A DNA stretch of 64,000 bases, from positions 434,001 through 498,000 of the forward strand of contig NZ_JACVVD010000001.1 in the NCBI RefSeq assembly GCF_014534655.1, in the 5' to 3' direction. The notes below the pieces were generated by a model. That model ran no database searches, had not been told where the DNA came from, and saw nothing but the letters and a program-made list of their open reading frames with translations. How positions within the stretch are numbered: position 1 is the first letter of the stretch; every line of letters starts with the position of its first letter. Both the position numbers and the translations under genes were made by a program. This stretch comes from Paenibacillus sedimenti. Its GTDB lineage: Bacteria > Bacillota > Bacilli > Paenibacillales > NBRC-103111. Shown one piece after another: positions 36,205-44,946 of this stretch.

Positions 36205-37083
36205 ATGGGACAGCTAGGCAGAAAATATGATATGACGCTTGGATATATATTAATTATACCGGTAGCTTTCGTCATCTTTGTGGTCATCGGGTTCCCGTTT
36301 ATCAATGCCATCTATTTAAGCTTTACGGACAAAGTTGTCGGCGTGGAGCCCCGATTTGTCGGACTCGACAACTATTTTCATATTCTCACGGACAGAGAAT
36401 ACTGGAAGGTGCTCAAAAACACGCTCATCTATATGATCTTCAGCGTCGGCATCAAGTTAGCCGTTGGTCTGATGTTGGCGGTCGTCGTGAACGAGTCTTT
36501 CTTCGGCCGGGGATTATTTCGCATGATCTTGCTGATTCCATGGGCACTCTCCGGCATGGTGGCCGCCATCACTTGGCGTTGGATGTACGACGATACTTAC
36601 GGTATCATCAATTCCTTGCTGCTTCGCCTGAACATTACGGATACGCCCATTCCTTGGACTTCAGGCATTCATATCGCACTTGTTTCGGTCATCATCGTGA
36701 ACGTCTGGAAAGGTCTCCCTTTTTTCATCTTCAGCTTACTGGGCGGTTTGCAGACCATCGATTCGCAAATGTATGAAGCGGCAACAATCGACGGAGCGGG
36801 GTGGGTAAGACAGTTTTTCGCGATTACGGTACCTTCGATCATGCCGGTCATCACCATTACGACGCTGCTTTCCTGCATTTGGACATTTAACAATTTTGAA
36901 AGTGTTTATTTGATCACGGGCGGCGGCCCGCTCAACGCATCGGCGATCATCTCGACGTATACGTATGAGGTTGCATTTCAGCAAAATCTAATGGGTCGGG
37001 CGCTGGCCGTAGCGGGTTCCGTCGTTCCTATTCTGGTCATCATGATTGTCGTCTCCATGAGAAAAATGAAAGCGGATGATTAG
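36205..37083 (+). CDS. Sugar ABC transporter permease, MalF/UgpA type
   Basis: A 292-residue six-helix permease with the EAA loop YEAATIDGAGWVRQFFAITV and an ATPase partner surface typical of MalF-type proteins. ATG 36205 follows AAGGCGGTGATC; GTG 36193 lies within that site. The next permease begins 11 bases after its stop. Confidence 0.92.
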   Translation: MGQLGRKYDMTLGYILIIPVAFVIFVVIGFPFINAIYLSFTDKVVGVEPRFVGLDNYFHILTDREYWKVLKNTLIYMIFSVGIKLAVGLMLAVVVNESFFGRGLFRMILLIPWALSGMVAAITWRWMYDDTYGIINSLLLRLNITDTPIPWTSGIHIALVSVIIVNVWKGLPFFIFSLLGGLQTIDSQMYEAATIDGAGWVRQFFAITVPSIMPVITITTLLSCIWTFNNFESVYLITGGGPLNASAIISTYTYEVAFQQNLMGRALAVAGSVVPILVIMIVVSMRKMKADD

Positions 37084-37094
37084 GAGGAACGCGC

Positions 37095-37934
37095 ATGAAG
37101 CCGAAAACATGGAAAAAGATAAGAAAGCAGACGATCATCTACGCAATTGTGTTTATTTTTACCATCTGGACGTTGTTTCCGGTGTATTGGATGGTCAAAT
37201 CATCCTTCACGCCTAACGAGCTCATGTATACGCCAAAGCCAGGCTTAATCCCTGAAGCGTGGACGGTATCCCATTACAAGGAACTGTTTCAAAAAACAAA
37301 GTTCATGAACTTTGTGAAAAACAGTCTCTATGTGGCTTCGCTCGTTACCCTCATATCGGTCAGCATCAGTATTCTGGGCTCGTACAGCATGACCCGGCTG
37401 CGTTACCGGGGGAGAATCTTTTTCTCGCAAAGCATTATTTATACGTATCTGCTGCCGACCGCAGTGTTGTTTATCCCGATGTATGTAGCGGTAAGCAAGC
37501 TGGGACTGAACGATAACAAAAATGCGTTGTTGATCGTTTACCCTACCATCATCGTCCCTTACTGCTGCTACATGCTCATCAGCTACTTTAAGGCGATTCC
37601 CAAAGAGCTGGAGGAAGCGGCCTTGATCGACGGCTGCAGCAGCCTACAGGCTTTGTTCAGAATCATTTTGCCCATAGCGGCTCCCGGCATTGCCGTTGTA
37701 TCAACCTTTGCTTTTACACTCGCATGGAACGAATATTTGTACGCTTTGGTGTTGACAACCAGCCCGGGACAGCAGACGGTCAATATCGGTATTTCCGGCT
37801 TTAAGTTTTCTGATCAGGCCGTATGGGGATTACTGATGGGCTCGTCCGTGATTGCATCCTTGCCTGCCATTTTCCTTTATTTCCTGGCACAACGATTTTT
37901 GAAGAGCGGATTGGCTGCCGGCGGAGTCAAATGA
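37095..37934 (+). CDS. Sugar ABC transporter permease, MalG/UgpE type
   Basis: A 279-residue six-helix permease with the EAA loop EEAALIDGCSSLQALFRIIL and a C-terminus ending FLKSGLAAGGVK. AGGAGG precedes ATG 37095. It completes the importer of the sugar-acid operon; again no ATPase gene is linked. Confidence 0.92.
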   Translation: MKPKTWKKIRKQTIIYAIVFIFTIWTLFPVYWMVKSSFTPNELMYTPKPGLIPEAWTVSHYKELFQKTKFMNFVKNSLYVASLVTLISVSISILGSYSMTRLRYRGRIFFSQSIIYTYLLPTAVLFIPMYVAVSKLGLNDNKNALLIVYPTIIVPYCCYMLISYFKAIPKELEEAALIDGCSSLQALFRIILPIAAPGIAVVSTFAFTLAWNEYLYALVLTTSPGQQTVNIGISGFKFSDQAVWGLLMGSSVIASLPAIFLYFLAQRFLKSGLAAGGVK

Positions 37935-37962
37935 TTGATAACCTGTGAATAGGGGATAACCA

Positions 37963-38991
37963 ATGATGAATATATCGGTTACAGTGAATACTTGCGAACT
38001 GACTGATCTTGATTTAAAACAAATGAGTCAGCTCGGCATCGATTACATCGATTTCGGCAAGGGCTCGTCATTTCCTGGAGTGAAGGAACAGGGTTATCCG
38101 GATTTGGATCAACTGCTGAAATTGCGCAGACGCGTGCGTTCCTTTGGACTGGAAATGAACCGGGTTACGCTGCCGGACCTTACCGAACGGTATATGAACA
38201 ATTTGCCCGGCAGTGAAAAAGAGCTGGAGAATTCGGCTACTGCCATCAAAGTATTCGGCGAAGCGGGCTTGCCGATTGTCAGGCAGCGTTTCGCCGGCGA
38301 TACCGTCCCTGTCTTGACGTCCGGCTATAAAGCCGTGCAGCGGGGCGGTGCAATAGCGCGGGGCGAAAGTCTAGGCTTAATGAAGAATAAGCCCGAAATT
38401 CCCGGTTTGGGGGAGCGGGAGCGCTGGTGGAGCCGCTTTACGGAAGCATTCCGCACACTGGTTCCGGTTGCTGAGGATTACGATGTGAAGTTGACGGTTC
38501 ATCCATCCGATACGCCCAACCATGGGACACCTTTCGGCGGGCTTGGTTTCCATCGGATCATCGATGCGTTTCCAAGCAAAAACGTCGGATTCGTATACTG
38601 TATCGGAACGCGGGCCGAAGAAGGCGGAAGCTCGTTGGTGATGGATGAAATCAATCATTATGGGCGTAAAGGCAAGATCTATTTGGTGCACCTTCGTAAT
38701 GTGAGGGGCAGCCTTCCTACAGCCGGAGCGTTTGAAGAAGCGCTTCTCGACGATGGCGATTTGAACGTATTCAACATATTGCTTGAGCTGCGGAAAGTCG
38801 GGTATAAAGGCTGCATCAATCCCGATCATATTACACAGTTGGAAGGGGATAGCGTCGATTTGGATCAGAGCTGGGCTCATTCGGGTATCAGTTGGAAATC
38901 GTCGAGCATCGGTTGGGGGTATTCCATCGGTTATGTAAGGGCTCTGCTGGCGGCACTTGCTGAGTTTGAGGGCATACGCTATGGACACTAG
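37963..38991 (+). CDS. Mannonate dehydratase (UxuA)-like TIM-barrel enzyme, paralog 2
   Basis: The 342-residue protein resembles paralog 1 throughout (GSSFPGVKEQGYPDLDQLL, PIVRQRFAGDT) and keeps all four predicted metal ligands: His in VHPSDTPN, Cys in YCIGTRAE, His in HLRNVRGSLP and Asp in NPDHITQ. It differs in a longer C-terminal loop with VDLDQSWAHSGISWKS, which lies near the active site in this family and may change specificity. ATG 37963 or 37966 may start translation. The next gene begins 11 bases before its stop, so the two are coupled. Confidence 0.8.
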   Translation: MMNISVTVNTCELTDLDLKQMSQLGIDYIDFGKGSSFPGVKEQGYPDLDQLLKLRRRVRSFGLEMNRVTLPDLTERYMNNLPGSEKELENSATAIKVFGEAGLPIVRQRFAGDTVPVLTSGYKAVQRGGAIARGESLGLMKNKPEIPGLGERERWWSRFTEAFRTLVPVAEDYDVKLTVHPSDTPNHGTPFGGLGFHRIIDAFPSKNVGFVYCIGTRAEEGGSSLVMDEINHYGRKGKIYLVHLRNVRGSLPTAGAFEEALLDDGDLNVFNILLELRKVGYKGCINPDHITQLEGDSVDLDQSWAHSGISWKSSSIGWGYSIGYVRALLAALAEFEGIRYGH

Positions 38992-39874
38992 TTTCATTCG
39001 AGGAGTCATTCCGCCGATCGTTACACCCGTTGATGCTGAAGAGTGCGTGGAGGAACAAGGACTCCGCAGAGTCGTAGAGCACGTCATAGCAGGCGGCGTA
39101 CATGGCATATTATCTTTAGGGAGTAATGGCGAGTTTTACGGCTTGGACCATGAGCAGCAGGAGCGGGCCGTTCACATGACGATCGAGCAGGTTGCCGGTC
39201 GGGTCCCCGTTTATATGGGTATCGGGGCGATCACGACCAAAGAGTGCGTGCAGTTAGCCCAAATGGGTGAAAGGCAGCATGCGCAGGCGATTACGATTTT
39301 GCCTCCCATGTTTCTTACGCCCTCGGAAGAAGAGTTATTTCAGCATTTCCGTAAAATAGCCGAAGCGACGGCCTTGCCGATCCTGCTCTATAATAACCCG
39401 GATCGCGTGGGCAACAACATTTCGGCGAATTTGATCGAAAGGCTTGCCGGTATTCCGAATATCGTCGGCGTAAAAGACAGCAGCGGCGATTTAACCTTGA
39501 CTGCCGAGTATATCCGCAGAACGCGCGATACGGGATTTAAGGTCATGGCCGGGCGGGACGTTATGATCCTCGGTTCCCTGGCTTACGGTGCCGTGGGCTG
39601 CGTCGCGTCAACGGCTAATATTGTGCCGGCGTTGGTTGTTGAAATCTACGAGAAGTTCATTGCCGGGGATCTGGCGGGAGCCCGGGAAGCTCAGTTTAAG
39701 CTGGCTCCTCTTCGCATGGCTTTTAATCTAGCCAGTTTTCCGGTCGTAACCAAGGAAGCCATGAACCTGATCGGTCTTGACGTTGGTGCTTCTATATTAC
39801 CAAATACCGGCTGTTCGCAAATGAATAGAAGTAAGCTCGCTGATATTTTAAAGCAGATGGGAGCTCTTGTATGA
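38981..39874 (+). CDS. DapA-family class I aldolase (dihydrodipicolinate synthase-like)
   Basis: The 297-residue protein has the DapA/NanA fold: GVIPPIVTPVD at the N-terminus, GSNGEFYGL, the Tyr motif LLYNNPDRVG and the Schiff-base Lys in VGVKDSSGDLT (about residue 164). Members in sugar-acid operons cleave 2-keto-3-deoxy acids to pyruvate plus an aldehyde. With two UxuA-like dehydratases upstream, 2-keto-3-deoxygluconate or a related keto-deoxy acid is the likely substrate. Lysine biosynthesis is less likely from context. ATG 38981 is inside the paralog-2 gene. Confidence 0.85.
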   Translation: MDTSFIRGVIPPIVTPVDAEECVEEQGLRRVVEHVIAGGVHGILSLGSNGEFYGLDHEQQERAVHMTIEQVAGRVPVYMGIGAITTKECVQLAQMGERQHAQAITILPPMFLTPSEEELFQHFRKIAEATALPILLYNNPDRVGNNISANLIERLAGIPNIVGVKDSSGDLTLTAEYIRRTRDTGFKVMAGRDVMILGSLAYGAVGCVASTANIVPALVVEIYEKFIAGDLAGAREAQFKLAPLRMAFNLASFPVVTKEAMNLIGLDVGASILPNTGCSQMNRSKLADILKQMGALV

Positions 39875-40758
39875 AGATGAAAATCGGATTCATCGGGTTG
39901 GGGATTATGGGTAAGCCCATGAGTAAAAACTTGCTCAAAGCGGGCTATGAGCTTGTTGTTCTCGAAACTAGCAAAAACAGGTCTGAACTTGCGCCGATGG
40001 GGGCCCGTACGGCATCTACGCCCAAAGCTTTGGCCGAGCAGGTGGATGTAATTGTTACAATGCTGCCGAATTCGCCGCAGGTAAAAGAAGTAGTACTGGG
40101 TCCGAATGGCGTAATCGAAGGGGCCGCACCGGGAACTGTTGTGATCGATATGAGCTCGATCGCGCCTCTGACCAGTCAGGAAATCGCCAGGAAACTGGAG
40201 GAAAAGGGCATTGAAATGCTGGACGCGCCGGTGAGCGGTGGCGAGCCCAAGGCGATTGAAGGGACTTTGTCCGTGATGGTCGGCGGGAAGAAGGAAGTGT
40301 TCGACCGATGCTATGATGTGATGAAAGCAATGGCCGCCACTGTTATACTTACAGGGGATATTGGTGCGGGAAATGTGACTAAGCTGGCCAATCAGATCAT
40401 CGTAGCCATTAACATTGCAGCGATGTCCGAGGCGTTCGTGCTCGCCAGCAAGGTTGGCGTTCAGCCGGAACTGGTTTATCAGGCGGTTCGCGGTGGCCTC
40501 GCCGGCAGCACCGTACTGGATGCGAAAGCGCCGCTCGTCATGGACCGCAAATTTGATCCGGGATTCCGTGTCAACCTGCATATCAAGGATTTGCACAACG
40601 TTTTGGAAACGTCCCATGAAGTCGGCGTGCCACTCCCGCTTACAGCTGCCGTTATGGAAATGATGCAGGCATTGAAGGTAGATGGCATGGGTGACTGCGA
40701 CCACGGCAGTCTGATTCGTTATTATGAGAAAATGGCTAAGGTTGAAGTAAGCAGGTAG
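39871..40758 (+). CDS. NAD(P)-dependent 2-hydroxy-acid reductase (GarR/3-hydroxyisobutyrate dehydrogenase family)
   Basis: The 295-residue protein starts with the Rossmann motif IGFIGLGIMGKPMSKNLLKA and contains the family motif DAPVSGGEPKAIEGTLSVMV and the catalytic Lys region GNVTKLANQIIVA. Members reduce tartronate semialdehyde or similar C3/C4 aldehyde acids. Placed after an aldolase, it would reduce the aldehyde half of the cleavage product, for instance to glycerate. The start codon overlaps the aldolase stop (ATGA), so translation is coupled. Last gene of the operon. Confidence 0.85.
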   Translation: MKMKIGFIGLGIMGKPMSKNLLKAGYELVVLETSKNRSELAPMGARTASTPKALAEQVDVIVTMLPNSPQVKEVVLGPNGVIEGAAPGTVVIDMSSIAPLTSQEIARKLEEKGIEMLDAPVSGGEPKAIEGTLSVMVGGKKEVFDRCYDVMKAMAATVILTGDIGAGNVTKLANQIIVAINIAAMSEAFVLASKVGVQPELVYQAVRGGLAGSTVLDAKAPLVMDRKFDPGFRVNLHIKDLHNVLETSHEVGVPLPLTAAVMEMMQALKVDGMGDCDHGSLIRYYEKMAKVEVSR

Positions 40759-40857
40759 ATTTCGAAGGAGCGACACGCTGGGTATACAGATTAATCGGCA
40801 GTGGACTTCGGATGAAGGCGGAGCATAGGACACAAGTTCATGATCAGCATAGATTGC

Positions 40858-40901
40858 AGCTATTTCAGTACGCCAATTACTGGAATAGCTTATTTTTTTT
40901 T
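40858..40901 (+). terminator. Strong rho-independent terminator of the sugar-acid operon
   Basis: A perfect 13-base stem, AGCTATTTCAGTA / TACTGGAATAGCT, with a 7-base loop and a nine-T run. The preceding 100 bases after the reductase stop contain nothing recognised. Confidence 0.93.
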
Positions 40902-40904
40902 GTA

Positions 40905-40944
40905 TTGACAATGCTAAAACAGCATTATATATTTGTATGTACAA
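40905..40944 (+). promoter_or_regulatory. Sigma-A-type promoter and GntR-like operator for the MFS gene
   Basis: TTGACA (40905-40910), a 17-base spacer and TATATT (40928-40933) make a near-consensus promoter. The inverted repeat TTGTATGTACAA (40933-40944) begins at the end of the -10; the TTGTA/TACAA arms resemble operators of GntR/FadR-type repressors. A strong promoter plus an overlapping operator suggests repression unless an inducer is present. No FadR-type regulator is encoded in the window. Confidence 0.7.
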
Positions 40945-40974
40945 ACAAAATAATGGAAGCGGAGTGAGGAGCAG

Positions 40975-42246
40975 ATGGACTCAAGCGTCAAAACGTTGAG
41001 ATTGCATTACGGATGGGTGGTTGTTCTCATCACTTTTGTGACCTTGCTCGTATCAGCGGGGATTCGTTCTATGCCGAGCATTCTCATGCTTCCGTTTGAA
41101 AAAGAGTTCGGATGGAATCGCGGCGGCATTTCCGGCGTTATTTCGATCGGCATTTTTTTATACGGTTTAGTAGGTCCTTTTTCTGCTGCGCTGCTCGCAA
41201 AGTTCGGTATTCGAAGAATCATGGTCATCTCTCTGGCTGTGTTGGCCTTGAGCCTCTCCATTACGCCGCTGATGAAGTATTTATGGCAATTTCAAATCTT
41301 ATGGGGACTTATTGCAGGGTTAGGGACAGGAATGATGGCGAACGTGCTGGGCGTAACGGTGTCCAATCAATGGTTCGTGAAGCAGAGAGGGCTTGTCGTG
41401 GGATTGCTAACCGCTAGTGCAGCTACAGGCCAATTGTTGTTCCTGCCGATGCTTGCCAAAATAACAGTAGATATAGGCTGGCGATATGCCATATATACGG
41501 CGGTTGGAGCTATCGTTATTTTGCTGGTTTTTGTTGCGATTTGGATGCGAAATCATCCGTATGATGTAGGTGCTGCCGCTTATGGATCTGAGGAACTTGT
41601 CAAACCAACGCCGTTCCAGGGAAACATCTTTCTCACACCGCTGCTTACCCTCCGGTCAGCATTAAACAATAAGACGTTTTGGCTGCTCGCAGGCACGTTC
41701 TTTTTTTGCGGTTTCTCGACCAATGGCTTAATCGGCACACATCTCATTCCTGCATGCGGCGATTACGGGATTCCGGAAGTGATGGCAGCTGGACTGCTTG
41801 CGCTTATGGGGCTGTTTGACCTCATCGGCACGACAGCTTCAGGCTGGTTGTCAGACCGGTATGATAGCCGCTGGCTGCTGTTTTGGTACTACGGGCTTCG
41901 CGGACTTTCCTTGCTTTTTTTACCCTATGCGCTTGATACGAGTCCGACGGCACTTCTGATATTCTCTATCTTTTATGGTCTGGACTGGATTGCTACCGTT
42001 CCGCCGACGGTTAAACTTGCATCGAAGGAGTTCGGCAAGGAAAAGGCCGGCATGGTTTTCGGCTGGGTCGTCGTCGCTCACCAATTAGGCGCTTCAACAG
42101 CGGCTTATGGTGCAGGTGTTATGAGAGAGTGGTTGGGGACTTATACCATTCCGTTTATCGGTGCCGGGTTCGTGTGCTTGTTTGCCGCCTTGATGGCGAT
42201 CCGGATCTCCAAAGCGAGCAATTCGCTTCAGCAGGCTCAAGCTTAA
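40975..42246 (+). CDS. MFS transporter, OxlT/monocarboxylate-like
   Basis: The 423-residue protein has 12 hydrophobic helices. It begins LHYGWVVVLITFVTLLVSAGIRSMPS, typical of the oxalate:formate antiporter/monocarboxylate-porter branch, with the cytoplasmic loop GWLSDRYDSR between helices 8 and 9. Such proteins move organic or sugar acids. GGAGTGAGGAG precedes ATG 40975. It has its own promoter after the terminator of the sugar-acid operon, so it may provide a second uptake or export route for acids of that pathway. Substrate is not known. Confidence 0.85.
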   Translation: MDSSVKTLRLHYGWVVVLITFVTLLVSAGIRSMPSILMLPFEKEFGWNRGGISGVISIGIFLYGLVGPFSAALLAKFGIRRIMVISLAVLALSLSITPLMKYLWQFQILWGLIAGLGTGMMANVLGVTVSNQWFVKQRGLVVGLLTASAATGQLLFLPMLAKITVDIGWRYAIYTAVGAIVILLVFVAIWMRNHPYDVGAAAYGSEELVKPTPFQGNIFLTPLLTLRSALNNKTFWLLAGTFFFCGFSTNGLIGTHLIPACGDYGIPEVMAAGLLALMGLFDLIGTTASGWLSDRYDSRWLLFWYYGLRGLSLLFLPYALDTSPTALLIFSIFYGLDWIATVPPTVKLASKEFGKEKAGMVFGWVVVAHQLGASTAAYGAGVMREWLGTYTIPFIGAGFVCLFAALMAIRISKASNSLQQAQA

Positions 42247-42272
42247 GAGTCATCTTTCCCCCTCGGTGGAAG

Positions 42273-42320
42273 AAAAAATGCCGGTTACGCCGCTTTGCAT
42301 GGTGAGGACCGGCATTTTTT
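42273..42320 (+). terminator. Rho-independent terminator after the MFS gene
   Basis: AAAAAATGCCGGT and ACCGGCATTTTTT form a 13-base stem with an internal loop. A-runs and T-runs on both sides make it suitable in both directions, serving also the convergent small gene at 42378. Confidence 0.9.
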
Positions 42321-42377
42321 CTTTGTTTGAGCGTAGAAGAAGGATTAACCCGCGCAGCGGCGGAAATTGACGTTTTG

Positions 42378-42662
42378 TTATCTGGCAACTTTTAAACTAG
42401 CGTTAAAAGCTGCTCGATTATCCCATAAAAACGAAATGATGCTGTCTCGTTCGTCAAAAAACAATTCGGCTTCGTCCAAATATTCTTGGCCGAGGCCGTG
42501 TACGCTGTAACGATTGTCATCATAGCGCATCAAGGTCCATTGTCCTCCGCGCTTTCGGTCCGGGAATACGAGGTATAGTTTTTTGCCTGTATGATCCCAT
42601 TCAGCTATGGAAGAAAAGTTGTCCAAAATGATATCAATGTCGTTTTTCTTTTTAATCTGCAT
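42378..42662 (-). CDS. Small conserved-looking protein of unknown function
   Basis: A 94-residue, charged, soluble protein (KKKNDIDIILDNFSSIAEWD at the N-terminus). It has regularly alternating hydrophobic residues and aromatic motifs such as KLYLVFPDRKRGGQWTLMRY that suggest a compact alpha/beta fold. I do not recognise the family. The ribosome site AAAGGTGATG before the ATG is strong. It is convergent with the MFS gene and shares its terminator. Confidence 0.7.
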   Translation of the reverse strand: MQIKKKNDIDIILDNFSSIAEWDHTGKKLYLVFPDRKRGGQWTLMRYDDNRYSVHGLGQEYLDEAELFFDERDSIISFLWDNRAAFNASLKVAR

Positions 42663-42894
42663 GGTACATCACCTTTCTTTTATATGAATGAATTCATAGT
42701 TTCATAGACATTTACACAATTTTCCCTTATTTTATAACACATCCATAAATTATTGTAGGGTGCTAAAATAAGAAGTTTTGTCAGTTTTTGTTGCACCATC
42801 TGTAATTTTTATGAAGAAGGAAGACTTGCAGATAGTTCGATTCTTCTTTGAAAAATTATTCGTTTCCAGTCGGAACTAAATTAAAGGATCTTGA

Positions 42895-43419
42895 GGTCAG
42901 CCGGTTTATGTGATCGACGATTGCCGTCAAGGCCGCATCGGTATCCATTATCAGCCCGGACACCCTCATGGATTCTGCACATCGATTTATATGGGAGAAG
43001 CGGCGTACTGCCGGCCGCTCTGGGATCCGGACGGTCTTGTCGCCGAAATGAAGACGCGAACAGCGCAGTATCCGGATGGCCTTCGGCAAGCGACAATAGC
43101 CAAGTTCTTGTGGGAAGCGGATTTTTCCGTTGCGAATGCCAAGAAAGCGATTGGCCGGAATGATGTTTCTTATGCGGCAGGTCATCTTTTTCGGACGGTA
43201 AGTTGTATGGTTCAAGTATTGTTCGTTTGCAATGGAGTATATCTGCTGAATGAGAAAGGGGCGGTTGCCCAGTGCGACCGGTTCCCAAAGGCTCCCATCG
43301 ATTTCGAGTCACGCATTCGGGAAGGCTTCGCTTGCTTGTCGGCTGACCGTTCCGATTTGTCCAAGGCAATCGGCCTATTTGAAACACTTGTTCGTGAAAC
43401 GAAAAAGATCGCTTCTTAA
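42895..43419 (+). pseudogene. 5'-truncated nucleotidyltransferase (aminoglycoside-adenylyltransferase-like), C-terminal part
   Basis: The 170-odd codons read as the C-terminal half of a nucleotidyltransferase-domain protein. YVIDDCRQGRIGIHYQPGHP would normally follow the catalytic NT strand pair, and a helical domain follows (FLWEADFSVANAKKAIGRND, LFRTVSCMVQVLF, YLLNEKGAV). The N-terminal GS-x-DxD catalytic part is absent: a TGA lies at 42892-42894. GTG 42910 could start translation behind GAGGT, but the product would lack the nucleotide-transfer site. Upstream is AT-rich DNA with a 22-codon orphan frame (42811-42879), perhaps marking the deletion edge. Confidence 0.65.
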
Positions 43420-43461
43420 TCGAGTCATCTATCAAAGAAGGAATAAGGGGCTCACGACGCC

Positions 43462-44865
43462 ATGCTATGGTTACCTATTGACCGATCATCTGATTTAACT
43501 TTAACCCGGCAGGTTTACGGGCAAATTCGGGAACGCATATTAAGCGGGGAGCTTGCATCCGGAGCTAAACTGCCGTCAACACGGGAACTGTCTTCAGAGC
43601 TACAAGTGTCCCGGAACATTATTTTAGAAGCCTACGACCAATTATTGGCCGAAGGTTTCTTGGCTGCCCGTTCAGGTTCGGGGACTTTTGTTGCGGAAGG
43701 AACTTATTTAGAACAGCATAAAAAAGCACCGTTAATTGAGGCTTTGCCCTGGGATGAACAAACGAATAAAGGCAGTCACATCATTAATTTTCGCTCAGGG
43801 ATCCCCGCTTTGGATTTATTTCCGCGAAAAACTTGGGCAAAATTGTCGCAAACGATGTGGAATGAAGCAGCTTCATCCGCTCTCGGTTACGATATGCCCG
43901 AAGGACGACCTGAATTAAGGCAGGTTTTATCCGGCTATTTGCTCAAAACAAGAGGCGTATACTGCCATCCGGAGCAATTAGTAATTACTTCAGGTGCGAC
44001 TCAGGCATTAACGCTTGCCGCTAAGCTGCTGTTGTCGCCGGGCGACGATGTGATTATGGAAGATCCGATAACTCATGATATTCAAACGATTTTTACCCGT
44101 TCAGGAGCATCCATCTATCCGATTCCCGCCGATCAAGACGGATTGGATGCAACATTGCTGCCTTTACATATTCAACCCAGGTTCGTCTTTACGACTCCTT
44201 CCCATCAGTATCCTTTAGGCGGAACATTGCCCATTCAACGGCGGGTTCAACTAATCAAATACGCAAGGCAAAAAGATTGCTATCTGATCGAAGATGATTT
44301 CGATAGCGAATTTCGCCATGAAGGGCCTCCTGTAAGCTCGCTGCAAGGATTGGATCCGGAGCGGGTTCTCTATATAGGTTCATTTAGTAAAATTTTATCG
44401 CCAGGCCTGCGGATGGGGTATTTAATACTGCCTTCGCAACTCGTAGAAACATGCCGCAAATTGAAATGGTTTGCGGATCTGCATACGCCTTCGCTAAATC
44501 AGCTTATCCTGGCCCGGTTTATTGAGGGCGGCTATTTGGAACGGCATATTATGAAAATGAAAAGGATTTATAAACATCGAAGAGATATCCTCATCCAATG
44601 TCTGAAATCCGCCTTCGCTCATCGGGTGCATATTTCCGGTCATTCCACAGGTCTGCACTTGATCGCTCAGCTCCTGGACGTGCAATTCAACGCAGAATTA
44701 CTTGCAGAAATTCGGGAGGCTGGAGTAAACGTGTATCCCGTAGAGGATCACACCATCGAAAAAGGCAAACATAAAGACAAACTTATCATCGGTTATGGAC
44801 ATTTGACGAATGAAGAAATCAAAGAAGGGGTGGCCCGACTGCAACAAGTTTTGAAAAGTGTATGA
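43462..44865 (+). CDS. MocR-type GntR regulator with aminotransferase-like domain
   Basis: Residues about 10-75 form a GntR winged helix (RILSGELASGAKLPSTRELS; NIILEAYDQLLAEGFL). Residues about 100-467 form a fold-type-I aminotransferase domain with the PLP-binding Lys in YIGSFSKILSPGLRMGYL and Asp in IEDDFDSEFRH. MocR proteins such as PdxR and GabR use PLP or amino compounds as effector to control vitamin B6 or amine genes. No obvious target is adjacent: the upstream neighbour is a broken gene and the downstream one is the cohesin operon. ATG 43462 follows AAGGGG. Confidence 0.92.
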   Translation: MLWLPIDRSSDLTLTRQVYGQIRERILSGELASGAKLPSTRELSSELQVSRNIILEAYDQLLAEGFLAARSGSGTFVAEGTYLEQHKKAPLIEALPWDEQTNKGSHIINFRSGIPALDLFPRKTWAKLSQTMWNEAASSALGYDMPEGRPELRQVLSGYLLKTRGVYCHPEQLVITSGATQALTLAAKLLLSPGDDVIMEDPITHDIQTIFTRSGASIYPIPADQDGLDATLLPLHIQPRFVFTTPSHQYPLGGTLPIQRRVQLIKYARQKDCYLIEDDFDSEFRHEGPPVSSLQGLDPERVLYIGSFSKILSPGLRMGYLILPSQLVETCRKLKWFADLHTPSLNQLILARFIEGGYLERHIMKMKRIYKHRRDILIQCLKSAFAHRVHISGHSTGLHLIAQLLDVQFNAELLAEIREAGVNVYPVEDHTIEKGKHKDKLIIGYGHLTNEEIKEGVARLQQVLKSV

Positions 44866-44918
44866 TAGTACTCCCCTTTCATTGGATTTTATCCAGCACC
44901 TCTAATATGCACAAGATG

Positions 44919-44946
44919 ACCGAAGCGCTCTCCTCGGTTTTTTTGT
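44919..44946 (+). terminator. Rho-independent terminator after the MocR gene
   Basis: Short stem ACCGA/TCGGT with a 10-base loop, followed by TTTTTTTG. It lies 53 bases after the stop codon. Confidence 0.65.

Noticed and set aside
39691..40944. 417-codon minus-strand frame opposite the reductase and aldolase genes
   Set aside because: Spans a strong plus-strand terminator and promoter, and its product is His/Arg/Phe-rich without a domain.
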